A DNA stretch of 64,000 bases, from the NCBI RefSeq assembly GCF_000471905.2, contig NW_006496077.1, forward strand, positions 1,641,366-1,705,365, in the 5' to 3' direction. The position numbers and the translations under genes were made by a program. This document shows, in pieces, positions 27,701 to 40,700 of this stretch. The notes below the pieces were generated by a model, which saw nothing but the letters and a program-made list of their open reading frames with translations, had not been told where the DNA came from and made no database searches. The first letter of the stretch is position 1. Each line of letters begins with the position of its first letter. This DNA is from Amborella trichopoda (Eukaryota; Streptophyta; Magnoliopsida; Amborellales; Amborellaceae).

Positions 27701-30700
27701 GAGGGGTAAAATGTTACAGAGCAGTGAAGAGATTTAGTTAATTTGCTCACAAACAACAAACCAAAAGGAAACTTTGGAACATATAGCATAGGGGACAGAG
27801 AAAGGAAAGAAGTACACGTGATTGTACCCTATCTAGACACACTAAACAATGATCCATCAGCTAAAGTAACAAAGGAATTAGGAGCCAACTTATCTAGAGA
27901 CACGAAAATAGAAGACTCACTAGTCTTGTGGTCAAAAGCTCCTAAGTCTCCTGAGAGAACGACCAGGGGAGTAGGATTCTGAGATGCTAAGCAGCATAAA
28001 GTAAAGAGTTAGCAAGGGTGGCAATGGAAGTAGAAGGATGGACACTAGGCTGTTGTACTTGTCTAACAAGTTCATTATATTCTTCTCTTGTAAGCACAAT
28101 AGAGTCAACAACAGAATTTGATTATAGGTGATGATTACTAGGCCCATTCAGATAAACACCATCATTGTCAAATGTGTAAGTAACCTAACCTGATTTGCCC
28201 AAGCAAGCTTACCAATCTTATCTCAACACTTATCAATTGTATGACCTGTACGCCCACAATACATACACTTTCAAGTTCCACAACCCTTGCATTCATCACC
28301 TCTACCACAGCCCCTTCCTAAGTCATGATCACGTCCCATACCTCTGACTCCATCACCTGTCCCCACAAATGGGTTCCATGCTAACCCATCACTAACACTC
28401 AAGTCCGAAGGTGCAGGAGAGGGAGATAACATGTTGAATGCACACATACACATTATCAAGAGATGGCAACTTACTCCTTTGCCAAAATCTATCCACAATA
28501 GGATAATACTCAGGATTATGACCCAATAAAAATTTGGCAACTCTGGATCCTTCACATTGCTTCCTCCATAATTCTGCATCACCATATATAGGCTAATAGA
28601 AATTCAACTCTTCCCACATACCTCTAAGGGCACTATATATACACTCACAATTACCTTGTTGCAATTGGAACATCTTCTCAAATAGTACATATACCCAAGA
28701 GGTGTTCTTATATGATGAATATGTTTCTTTCAGAGTGTCTCAAATTTCTTTAGCAGTCTCAAGAAACATCACATATGCACTTATTTGAGGCTCCACACTC
28801 TACAGCCAAGTCATGATTATGTAATTCTCTCTCATCCACTCTTCATATCTACTATCAAACTCACTAAGTATTCAATTTCCCCTAACACTATCCGATAACT
28901 CATTTAATTTTATTTAAGTAATTTGTATCCCCACATGTTCAGGAAGACTGAAGGTTCCGGTTTTAATTATATTAGCCATGAGCATAGTAAATAAAAGATA
29001 AATGGGCCAACTAAGTTCATTTGAATACAATCACCCACACCAAGCCTAGTAGAATGCCAGAAACAGTTTTTTCCCAAAAAAAAAAAAGAGAAAGAAATAC
29101 TTGCCATTCAAATCTGAGAATACCAACTTTCTCACACTTGAGCGAACTAATAGGCAATAGGGCAATACCATGTTATCCAAATCTGAGAATCAACATGCTA
29201 TCACTCTTTGATTAGACTGGGGCAGCACCTATATACAAGAATAACTTAGGATTTTGAGAGAAAATTTTGGCAAATCAATCACAGTTGCCCACAAACCTCG
29301 AAAGTAGGTAACGATTCTTCTATTGATATCAATTTTCAAAGAAGAATAACACGAACAGCAGCATCACCACATTAAATGCAGACCCAACAGGGTTTCTGGG
29401 CACAAAAAAAAAAAAAAAAAAGTTCTTTAGGAAATCAGATCGAACAACTCTAGGAAGTAACCCCCCATTTTTTGTTAGGCTAGAGAATAACATCAAAAGG
29501 GAGAAGATTGAAAGAGAAGAAATATGTTGCTGTTAAGGTAGAGAAGAAAATAAAGATGGAGAAGATTAAATGGGAAGAATATTTTAGCATAGAAAAGAAA
29601 AAACAAGAGGGAAGAAAAGGATCACTGCTCTGATAATATGTCAGAGAAGGGAGAGAGATGAAAAGATGGAGGAGGAAGGGAGAGTAATGTGAGAGTGCCA
29701 ATTTGGTCTCACGCACCTCTCACACCACTTTTAGATTAATAAGAAATAGTGAAAGGGCAAAAGAAACATACCAAATGAATTGTGAAAAAGTATTGTGGTA
29801 CGCATTTACATGAACAAAAGGAACATCCAGAAATATACAAACTATTGAGGGACCAAAATTATGAGTCATACTATGAAATTACAGGAGAGAGTGATTGAGC
29901 AATGACTATAATATGAAACAAGTGTATCAGAAAATCAGTTCGGTTTTATGCCAGGGAGGTCAACAATTGAGACTATTTTCTTAATTAGGTAATTGATTGA
30001 GAAGTTCAGGGAGGAGAAAAGATCTTCACATGGTCATTGTTGATTCAGAGAAAGCATACGAAAGGGTCCCTAGAGAGTTAATTTAGTTGGTGTTGAAAAA
30101 GAAATGAGTGTCTAGAGGACATTGACATGGTGAGAGATATGTATGAGAAGACACTAACTAGTGTGAAGACAACTAGTGGAGAGACAAATAAGTTTTCAAT
30201 GATAGCAGGCCTACACCAACGGTTAGCATTGAGCCCATATCTCTCTATTTTGGTTATCGACGAGTTAACTAGGCATCTACAAGATAAGGCACCATGGTGT
30301 ATGTTATTTATAAATGACATAGCTTTGATTGATGAAACTAGAGACAACAATAATGCAAAGTCAACTTTAGAGGGATGCTCTAGAATCTAAAAGTTTTAAA
30401 ACAAGCCGGACTAAGGCTAAATATATGTAATGCAAGTTTAATTATAATAGGAGTAGAAAAGAGGAAGTAGTAAAGAATGACGGCCAAAAATTACCTAAAA
30501 GAGACTATTTTCAATATCTTGGATCGATAGTCCATGAGAATAGAGAGATTGAGGAAGATGTCTCCCATAAAATTTTAGCTGGGTGGACGAAGTGGAGATG
30601 TGCTTCTAGAACCTTATGTGATCGTTGCATACCAATGAAATCGAAGGGGAAGTTTTATAGGATGGCTTTAAGACTAACCATGCTTTATAGGAAGGAATCT

Positions 30701-33700
30701 TGGGAGATCAAGAAAGAACATGTCCATAGAATGAGTGTATCCATAGAATGAGTGTAACCGAGTTGAGATGGATGAGTGACATGATAAGAAAGGATAGAAT
30801 TTAGAATTAATACATCCAAGCAAACTTAGAGGTGGCTTCAGACAAGGGAAAGTAGACTTCGGTGGTTCGACCATGTGTAGTGTTGACCTAGAAAAGCACT
30901 AGTTAAGAGGGGCGATTTTGGTTCAAATGGAAGGCTCTAATAGGGCAAGGGGAAGGCCACAAAGAACATAGATGAAAGCAGTGAGAAGAGCTATAGTAAC
31001 TTATGGTCTGACTAAAGGTATGGCCCGTACTAAAGCAGAATAGCATACAAGATTCGAGTTGAAATAAGGGTCAGATGATGATAATGATGATGGAACTAAC
31101 TATCCATTAGAAGCATCATGAAACAATTAAAAGAAAGAATACTTTCCTTCTTCAGCAAGCTTCTGAAACCTTCAGATATTAAAATATGAGAATATGTTGT
31201 TAATGAATCTAAATATTGGGAGGCTCGATGATGCACACCCAACAAGATGCTAAATTTTGATAAGATAAAATCTTTTGAAGTTCAAATTTCCAATCAAATA
31301 AGTGACTTGCAACGTATAAAAGACATATCCCTTCCATCTCTTTTAATCTAGGATCCATACGTATGACCACAATAACTAAAAACGAAACTCATGGAACTAT
31401 CCATTAGAAAATATCTAGAATCATTTAAAAGAAATAATACTTGCCTTCTTCAGCAAGCATTGCAAAATCTTCAGATGTTGAAATATGAGAATCTGTTGTT
31501 AATGAATCTAAATATTGGGGAGCTCTATAATGCACACCCAACAAGAGGCTATAATCCATTATCCCTTGTGTCTGTAAGAACTGGCTATCAATCTCTATTT
31601 GCCTGCATAAACAAGTGAAGTACAACATTAAGAAAAGTACAAATCCAAAACTATAAAATAAGAACAACTACGCAGTTTTAAAAGTTTCAAGAAGAATCCA
31701 CATAAACATTCTAATGGATACATGAATGGACACAAATATTCGAAAAAATTAAGTACAATGATCACAACTACTTAAAATACAGAAGGATAAAGAATAATCA
31801 TTATGTCAATATGATCATGTATGTGGCACAATATAATTGAAGAGCACAATTACATTAGACAATTTTACATGTGCACATGCATGAAAATCCCATCAAAGAA
31901 AAAAGAACGAATAATTGCAGTGTCTCAAGTCCTCATGTTAAATGTGTGGTGGGTGTTTGGTATATTCTGAAGTGAAGAGTGTATGTAAGTAATTTAGCTT
32001 TTCTAACACAGCTGCACAGTCCAGCATTTTGGTCCCTTAACATATGTAATGTAATTTTACAAATGAGGTTATGAATAGATCATACCGATGAATGTATGAA
32101 TATTGCAGAAGAAACAAAGACATGGGCATATGTCATAGGGTTTGACATGGATATGAGCGTCAAAAACCCTGAACTGAGTGTTGTCTGAAGTATGGGAACT
32201 ACATTCTAGCGTTGGAATGATCTTGAGAAAATCTTGGTCTAGGCCTTCTCTTTTGTTCCCTACAAATTTCCTCCTCCATCCTCCTCTGCAACCAACCCTC
32301 AACCTTCCTGAGGTCAACTCTTCCAGCATCCACAAAGCCCCCTCTCCTCATAGAGAGGGTGAGTATGCCCCTCATCCACCAAATGTTCCTTTTATGGCAT
32401 TAATTACAGCCACAACAAGACATGCAAACTAGAACCCAACCAGATTTTTCTTCCACCACTTAACCACAACCACACTCACCTAATTAAGCCTTCCTCACTA
32501 TACAGTGAAATTCTTATTAATGCTCGACCAAATAATGAGATCACGCACTCAAAATCCCAAATATCGACCATTACCAAACCCCCTGCCCAAAAAAATAAAT
32601 AAATAAATTGAAAAAAATTAGAAATTAAAAAAAAAACAAAAAAAAACCCACGTCCCGAAACCCAACCCCGCATCCCACCAGGTTATATCTTCTTCCATAT
32701 TGAGGGTTTCTTCATTGAGGAAAAAATTACGCTTCCTCAAAATTCAATAGTCGCCACCTTTAAGCCATTGAGACAGAACCAAAAGCATTAAAAAATGGTT
32801 AAGTGCAACAAGCGCTTCTTCCCAGATAAACCGCAGGGCTGTCTCAGGCTGGGTTATACCCCTTCTCATTCCCCTCGCAACAAGTACTAACTGCAAAGGC
32901 CCTAGCCAACAAGAAACTCAACTTGAAAGGGCGAAGACATCATCCCCAAACCTAGTCCCCAAAGCTGTCCCCTACCAAAAAGAACAGGTTTCGGATCCAA
33001 GCAAATGGCATACCCACTCACGCCTGGAATCGAGACACTTCAAAGCGATCAGTCACAAATGTGGTTAGTTCCTGAAAATAGATTGAAAATCATTTGGATT
33101 ACTCCCACTAGGATTGGTTAATCCTCTCACCCTAATCACATTCCATTATCCATATACCTTGTCATCTGTGGCTCAAGGTACTCATCACTATCCAAAGCCA
33201 GTGCCCATATATGTGTAGAAATCTGCACCCAACACATTGCCACGCCACTCCATTTCACACAGTCACTAGCCGACCATTTGGATATTCATTAAATGGGACA
33301 AACCAGGCGTTGCCTTATGTGGTTGACTCAACTGCCACAATCAACCAGTTTTCACAAAGAAAAACAAAATCCACATCAACCGGTGCACCATTAAGTTCTT
33401 TGTCAGAGGTGCTAATGTGCATGGCAAAAATTGAGACCCCATTAAAAGAGGTCATTGTCACTATCTCATGGCAAAGCTGTCCCCCCTTTCAATGCCTAAT
33501 GCATCCCAGGCATTAAATGCCCCAATCCACAGCAAGGACACTACTCAGCCAACCTAGGTGACTCAGCTAACCATCTCAGACACCCCTCAATCCACCATCC
33601 CATGACCTAACGCCCACAACAGCAACAAAGTTGACATCACTCGAACCGTCATACCCAGCTGGCACTCATCTACCTCAAACTCTGCCAGGTCACTTCTCGA

Positions 33701-36700
33701 GACCCTTTCACGAACAGCTCATCGTCCACGTCACCCAAACCACCAACCTCATGCCACCTCACCTGCCACAAAACTCCCTCCAAATTCTCAATCTACACCC
33801 AACTCCTAGCAGCCAGTCCCCCACAGTAGCCACACCTCGAACTACATCTCAGTCATCCATTCCATAGCCCTTACCTATGCAGAAATATGTGCCCACCATA
33901 TTGCCACACCGCTCCATTTTGCACAATTGTTCAACAGCCGCCCATTCTGGATCTTCATTAAATGCGACAAACCAGGCAATGCATTACATGTATGACTCAC
34001 TGCCACAAGTACCTCCACACCAACCGAAGTACCCTTAAATTCTTCATTAGAGATGCTGATGTGATGTACATGGCAAACACTAAGACCTCATTAGAAAAAG
34101 GTCAGTACCCCTGCCTTACCAGGCAAAATTGTCCTCCCTTCGACACATGATGCAGTTGAGGCATTAAATACCCCAACCCACAAGCAAGCTAGCATGTCTC
34201 TTACAAGCCTCATCTAGGTGACTCAGCTAACCACGTTGGACACCCCTCAAACCATCACCAAAGGATCCACCACCACATTAGAGCTAAAGCCCACTTCAGC
34301 AACCCCATTGAAATAACTCGAAATGTCACACCCATCTGGCACTCACTGCTTTGAACTCCACCCTGCCACTTCTCAAGACCCTTCACGAATAAACCCCCCC
34401 CCCCCCCCCCCCCCCTTCCCCTCCCCCCCCAAAAAAAAAAAACCAAACGACCAAAAAAACAAATCTGCCGCAAGATGAACATATTTACCCCCTCCCCCTG
34501 ATAGCTTTGGGCTCACAAGGCTCCTTCACTCATTCCCTCTGCTTACACCACTCCGATCCACCATGTTTCACCTCCCTCTACCACTCCAATGGAACCTTTC
34601 ATCCCACCTTTCTCGTTTGTCCCCCTACACCTCTCTTCGCAATGGAACCTTTCATACCATCACATCAGACCCTACACCCATGTAAGTATCATCTTGCCTA
34701 AGGTAACACACCAAGGGTCTCTAGCCGCCAGCCCCATGTGCATGCATCATGCATCATACTTTAGGGGTACTATTACCAAAAAAAAAAAAAGTCCCCGATA
34801 AGAATTGAAGAAATTCATCCATAACAACTGCTCATTATAAACCCAATCCATTACATGTGCACACAACCTCTCTCACTTGGCCCATGCCATTCAAGCACCC
34901 ATACTTGACTTTTATGGACAACACACTACCAGCAAGATATGGTCAGATCATCTCTTACATAAGCTCCATGCCCATGTTCCACCAGGTTGAGCTTTCCACA
35001 GACAAACCAACCAAGCCTCTAACTGAGTTGGCCATCCGTCTGCACCATCCTGCTAAAGGTCTCGCACCAAGGGTCGCTAGAGTGAGTGCATCATGCATCA
35101 CACTTTAGGGGTATTATTCCACTAGGAATGGAAGAACTTTTTAAAGAAGAATGTCGTAATAACATGCAAGACTCTCTGCACATGCAGCTAGAACAACACT
35201 ATACAACACAACTATATTTAACAGAGTATTGTCGATAGATATCAAAAGCCTAATATCTCTGTCATAACAGTACAGATATGAGAACACAGAACAAGGACAT
35301 AGAGGCAAGCTTACTTCAAGAGAGAATCCCGCCATGAAGGTTCTAAATAAAAGAGATAGTTTAAATCCAAATCCTTTAGAGTTGTATTTTCATCAATTTC
35401 AACCTTGTCAACTGAACGCCCCTGCGATGAACCTTTCAAATCAAACCTCCGGTGTATCCGCAACTCCGTGCAAAACATATTACCCATTACCACAAATCTG
35501 AACTGCAGAATCAAAAAATCTTTATACAATTATCATGGAATGCAGCACATAATTGTAACACGTTTATTAAGGGAAAATTCCTTGCTATCAAACACATATA
35601 AACAACAGCTTGAAGAATTAGAATAGTAATCACACTCATGCCTATTACCTTTTGTCCACTTGAAGGCTTTATCCTATGAAGCCCAAAAAATTTTGTTATA
35701 AGGGTGTTTTCATAGGTTTGGACATGATGATAATAGTTTGGAAGCATCCGCAAGAGAACCTGCATATTAAATATTGAAATGAAGTTTTTGATTGCTGAAT
35801 ACAATTGCCTAATATGACAAGTCTCAAACAGTTTTTATACTTTTAAGCACAGCAAATTCATTACCAGAAACCATAAACAGTACCAAAGAAATTTCTTCTC
35901 AAAAAGAGAAAAGATTGACGAAGTAGACTGAAATTAGATGAACAATGAAATCCAAGATGGTGACAGTGCATTATTACATAGTATGGAGATTCTCATAACT
36001 TTAACAAGACCAAAAATGCATACTCCTTACCGATTCTTCAATAAACACCATAAGGAACTCCATGCCCAACAGAGCAAGTCATAGAAGCAAAATGTGAAGA
36101 AAAACTGGAAACCTAAAAATTTGACCTAGTATGCGGCAGGACAACTTCTATGCAAAACATCTATCCACCTTTATGATTTTTTTTTCTTCTAATTAACTTT
36201 CCCATATAAATGTGAAAATTACACTAGCCATCAGGAGAACAGGTCGATGTTTCATCAGCACTTTGAACGAGAGAATCCACCAAAGGAATTTTCAAAAGAA
36301 TAGAAAAATTGATTCGACGAATTGAACAACAAGGATACTAACCTGAAAAATGTGGCGTGGAATAACCATCCAAACAAAAAGAAGACCAAGATATCAGCGG
36401 GACCATCCATTAAACTTTTTTTTAGCACTATAATCACACTTAGAGAAATAGAGAAGAGCATTGAGAAGAAGATCCTGATGCGTAATACATGAAATAATTG
36501 AAGTATTGGATTATATTGATGGTAATACAACTACTAGATAAGCCCTTGGAGGAGAGATGTAAATATAAGTCCTCTAGAGTCTCACAACTTTGTACCTTTT
36601 CCACCAATCACGAGAGAACTCTGAAACAGATAACGATGATAAAGGTATAACAAAAGTAGGGTATCTATTAACATTGGTAGACCAGATGCAAATGAACTTT

Positions 36701-37685
36701 ACCAGCAAATGAAAGATAATTTCGAAACTAATAGACCTGACTCACTAAGCACAATAAACCTGACCTAGAAAAATATTGAATAAAGCCCATGGTAGTTAAT
36801 TATAGTCTTCAAAGTTCAAGTACCATTTGAGTGTCCACATCCATGTATCTGATGTAAACAGACACATCAAAATGACAAGATCATAATCTTGTTATGTCCA
36901 AATAGACATATCAAGTATAACTTTATGGCCAATTGAATAGGCAATGCAGTGGGAGATGTTTACCAGTCTTTCAAAGAAAGGGTAAGAAGTCATATATTAG
37001 TCACACATGGCTCTATTCATACAAGCCTGATGTCAATGCCATTTTATGGGAAGTGGAAGCAAGAACTTAGGTACTGAAGATTAGACCAATATATACATTT
37101 TTGGATGCAGAGCTTTGATCGTATTTATTTGTAACAAAGGGAGACAAGACTTCTGTGGATAGTATCCAAGCAACTGGACATGACGCTCATCAACCAGAAC
37201 CATGTTCTAATCCAATGTTTGAACTGGATGGTTATGCTGAGCTTATGGATTGGACGTGTGTGCTACTTTTGGGGAATAGTGATGCAAAGTGCCATTATGA
37301 GGCTCTCATGCAATCATATGAACCTTACTTGACATTATTCCACAATATCAAAATGGGCGAGCAAGATTCTTTTCTCACCAAGTATCCGTCTGGAAATAAA
37401 ATCAAGGTATATACAGTTTTTGCTCTTCCCATGATTTGGCATAGCACCAGATGGCTCTAGTGGTTGCTTTTATCAGGTAAGTAGCCCATCGAAATAACTA
37501 AGTTTACTGCAGAGGGCACTGTTATCTCTTCAACTCCTAGTGCACCAACCCAAGGATTTAGATTTTGTTGCGGCATGAGGCCTTTGTAACTTCCTATAAA
37601 AATTCATGTCTAAAATACTTGCAAATAGACTTGCGTGCTCCAAACAAAGCTGATATCATAGAAATGAGCTGGTTGGTTCCCAATT

Positions 37686-37726
<41 letters not shown>

Positions 37727-40700
37727 CCTNNNNNNNNNNNNNNNNNNNNNNNNNNNNNNNNNNNNNNNNNNNNNNNNNNNNNNNNNNNNNNNNNNNNNNN
37801 NNNNNNNNNNNNNNNNNNNNNNNNNNNNNNNNNNNNNNNNNNNNNNNNNNNNNNNNNNNNNNNNNNNNNNNNNNNNNNNNNNNNNNNNNNNNNNNNNNNN
37901 NNNNNNNNNNNNNNNNNNNNNNNNNNNNNNNNNNNNNNNNNNNNNNNNNNNNNNNNNNNNNNNNNNNNNNNNNNNNNNNNNNNNNNNNNNNNNNNNNNNN
38001 NNNNNNNNNNNNNNNNNNNNNNNNNNNNNNNNNNNNNNNNNNNNNNNNNNNNNNNNNNNNNNNNNNNNNNNNNNNNNNNNNNNNNNNNNNNNNNNNNNNN
38101 NNNNNNNNNNNNNNNNNNNNNNNNNNNNNNNNNNNNNNNNNNNNNNNNNNNNNNNNNNNNNNNNNNNNNNNNNNNNNNNNNNNNNNNNNNNNNNNNNNNN
38201 NNNNNNNNNNNNNNNNNNNNNNNNNNNNNNNNNNNNNNNNNNNNNNNNNNNNNNNNNNNNNNNNNNNNNNNNNNNNNNNNNNNNNNNNNNNNTCTCTCTC
38301 TCTCCACCCACTATGAACCAATCTAGCTGTGATCTATCCAGCCATCCATCCATCCATCTACTATTATCAATCTATCTATCTATTCATCAATCCACCTATC
38401 CATCTAATAATCTATTGATCTAATCTATCTAATCCATCTAATCTATCGAATCCATCCATCCATCCTATCCATTCATACATCCATCCATCCATCCATCCAA
38501 TCCATCCATCCATCCATTCATCCATCCATGCAATCCATCCATCCAACCACTCAGCCATCCATCCATACACACACTCGCAAGCAACATACCTTCCATCCAT
38601 CCAACCACCCAGCCATCCATCCAATCCATCTGTCCATCCATCCATACACACACTCACAAGCAACATACCTTCCATCCATCCATATACATACACTCGCAAG
38701 CAACATAAATTATTAATACAAGATATAAATTTAAACTTTATTGTGTAAACTAATATGCAAAAAATGAAATTTGTAATTTAAATCAGATTATTTTTTCTTT
38801 TTGTAATGATGTAAAATTTGAAACTTGGGGTATTTTGTTTATAGGGCATTTTAGGAGGACATTTTTTTGCCTTAGAAACCAAATTTGTGGATTTTTAGTT
38901 ATTTGAACTTAAATACTATATTAGTTGCAATTTCATCATATGAATTAATATAGAAAAAAGTGTGTTTATTATTCAAAGTAAAGTACATTTTTTCTAACTT
39001 AAGGGTGATGTAAGACCTCGAAATAGATGTAATGTATAAGGGAAATTGTAAAATACTATGTACGATTTGAAGATAATAGAATGAGGCCAAAATTATATTT
39101 ATTTTTAATTTCTATGTAATTTTAAAGGGTGTATATTTTGATTTTAGTTTTAGGATTTAATTTTAGCATTTTTATTTTTAGGAATTCTAGGGTTATTCTA
39201 GTTTCTTGTATTTATTTCATTGCTGAAACAGTTAGGACTTTTTAGATATTTTAATTAAAGTTAGAGAATTTAGTTTCAAGTTATATTTAGTTAGGACCTT
39301 TTGGTCAAAAGTTAATTGTATGGACAAATATTGTCCAAAACAATAATTTTTTAATATAAATAAAGACATGGATAAGCTGAAGAGTTATTCACAAGTACAA
39401 TTCATGGTATTGTTCATAGTTACTGTTCACGAGTTACTGTTCACCAGTTACTATTCACGTGTTACCGTTCACAGGGGTATTTTAAGAGTTTTACTATTGT
39501 TTTAGGGGTATTTTTGAGTCTTAAATGTTTAGCTTATAAAAGGTTGGATATCATATTTTGAGAGGCAATGTTATTGGAATAAATTTTATTTTATGAAAGA
39601 AGAAAGTTTTTCTTCTCTTGGCTTGATTTACAGCCATGTTCTTTCTCCAATATTGTTGATTTTATTTGTTCAATGTTCAAGAAAATGGTGGATTTAATTT
39701 CCCACCTTCTCTTCCTATATCAAGTGGTATCATAACCCGCGATCTACACATAAGTTACTTTAGCAAGTACGGAAGCTACTGTAGCACGTACAGAGTTACT
39801 ATAGCACCACTTCTTTTTGGTGCCCAAGTCAACAACAAAGAGGGAAAGTTATAATGGGGTCTAGGGTTTACAAATATTGACTAAATTTTTGCCAAATCAA
39901 CCTAGATCTTACTAATTTAAGCAATTTTTTGCTGTTTACTTGCCTAGGATTTATGATTTTGACAAACCCATGGCAGCAAAAGGGGGCCATAGAAGGGGGG
40001 TTTCGTGGATCCGTTCTGTGATCCCATAGATGACACAATTGAGCAACTTGAAAGACAAGTTCAGCAGCTGGCGTAGCAATTCGTGAGGTTCAATAATGGG
40101 CAAGACGGTGATCTTTCAGCCCAAGAGGATCTCGAGTACAATTCTTTTCACTTTTGCGCTCTACGCGGGGAGTCGAGTGATGAGTATAGTGACAGAAGAT
40201 CAAGATGTGGAGAACATTACTCTAGGATTTTCAATTTGAAGTATGAGATTTTTTTATTTTGACACCGATTATATGGAAAGTCAACAAATTGTAGATTCAG
40301 ACTCACCACCAATCTTTGATATATACACATATGAACAACAAGATTTATTAGGAGATTCGATCTATGACAAGGATCAAGATGATGATGAAGATATTTTGGA
40401 AGATGGTGAAGAATATGGAGAGAAGGCAATTGGGGGAATGATCCAAATCATGGTCTTTGAAGATCTCATTAATATTGAAGAGATAAAGCATTCAAGAATT
40501 CAGTGTATTGGAATTAGCGTAGTGCAGTGGAAGCATAGTCGATTCAGAATCAGCAAATTGTAGCCCTAATTCATATCAAGATCCGTTTCTTGAGGAATTA
40601 TCTTTACCACGAATAATATTTGACCCAACAAAGAAAAAGAAGGTTGAAGGTGTTTTTGATGCGGAATTCATCTTGGCACAATTCAAAGCTCAAGGACGAG

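Larger units (their letters stand above)
16005..31444 (-). other. PIP5K intron 6, 15.4 kb, GC-AG
   Basis: Donor GC at 31444-31443 in GCAAGT, acceptor AG at 16006-16005. It holds most of the mobile DNA of the locus: a hAT-family fragment, LINE pieces, an organelle-like insert, copia remnants on both strands, an assembly gap and a decayed copy of exon 6. Phase 1 is conserved across it, and no exon is missing relative to the family sequence I recall. Confidence 0.8.
31603..35314 (-). other. PIP5K intron 5, 3.7 kb
   Basis: Standard GT-AG. Rich in C and A on the plus strand, with tandemly repeated segments and a long poly-C tract. A minus-strand ORF at 32335-32069 has no recognisable similarity and is unlikely to be an exon, since exons 5 and 6 join directly in phase. 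Confidence 0.7.

Noticed and set aside
26300-28979. Functional copia element
   Set aside because: Multiple stops and shifts, no RT or RNase H, no second LTR.
32069-32335. Extra PIP5K exon in intron 5
   Set aside because: Exons 5 and 6 join in phase to give the conserved sequence; nothing is missing and the ORF shows no PIPK similarity.
37565-38353. Long ORFs of 209-253 codons on both strands
   Set aside because: They run through the N gap and CT repeats; no real sequence supports them.
38412-38716. Met/Asp/Gly/Trp-rich ORFs
   Set aside because: Translation of the CCAT/ATCC repeat.
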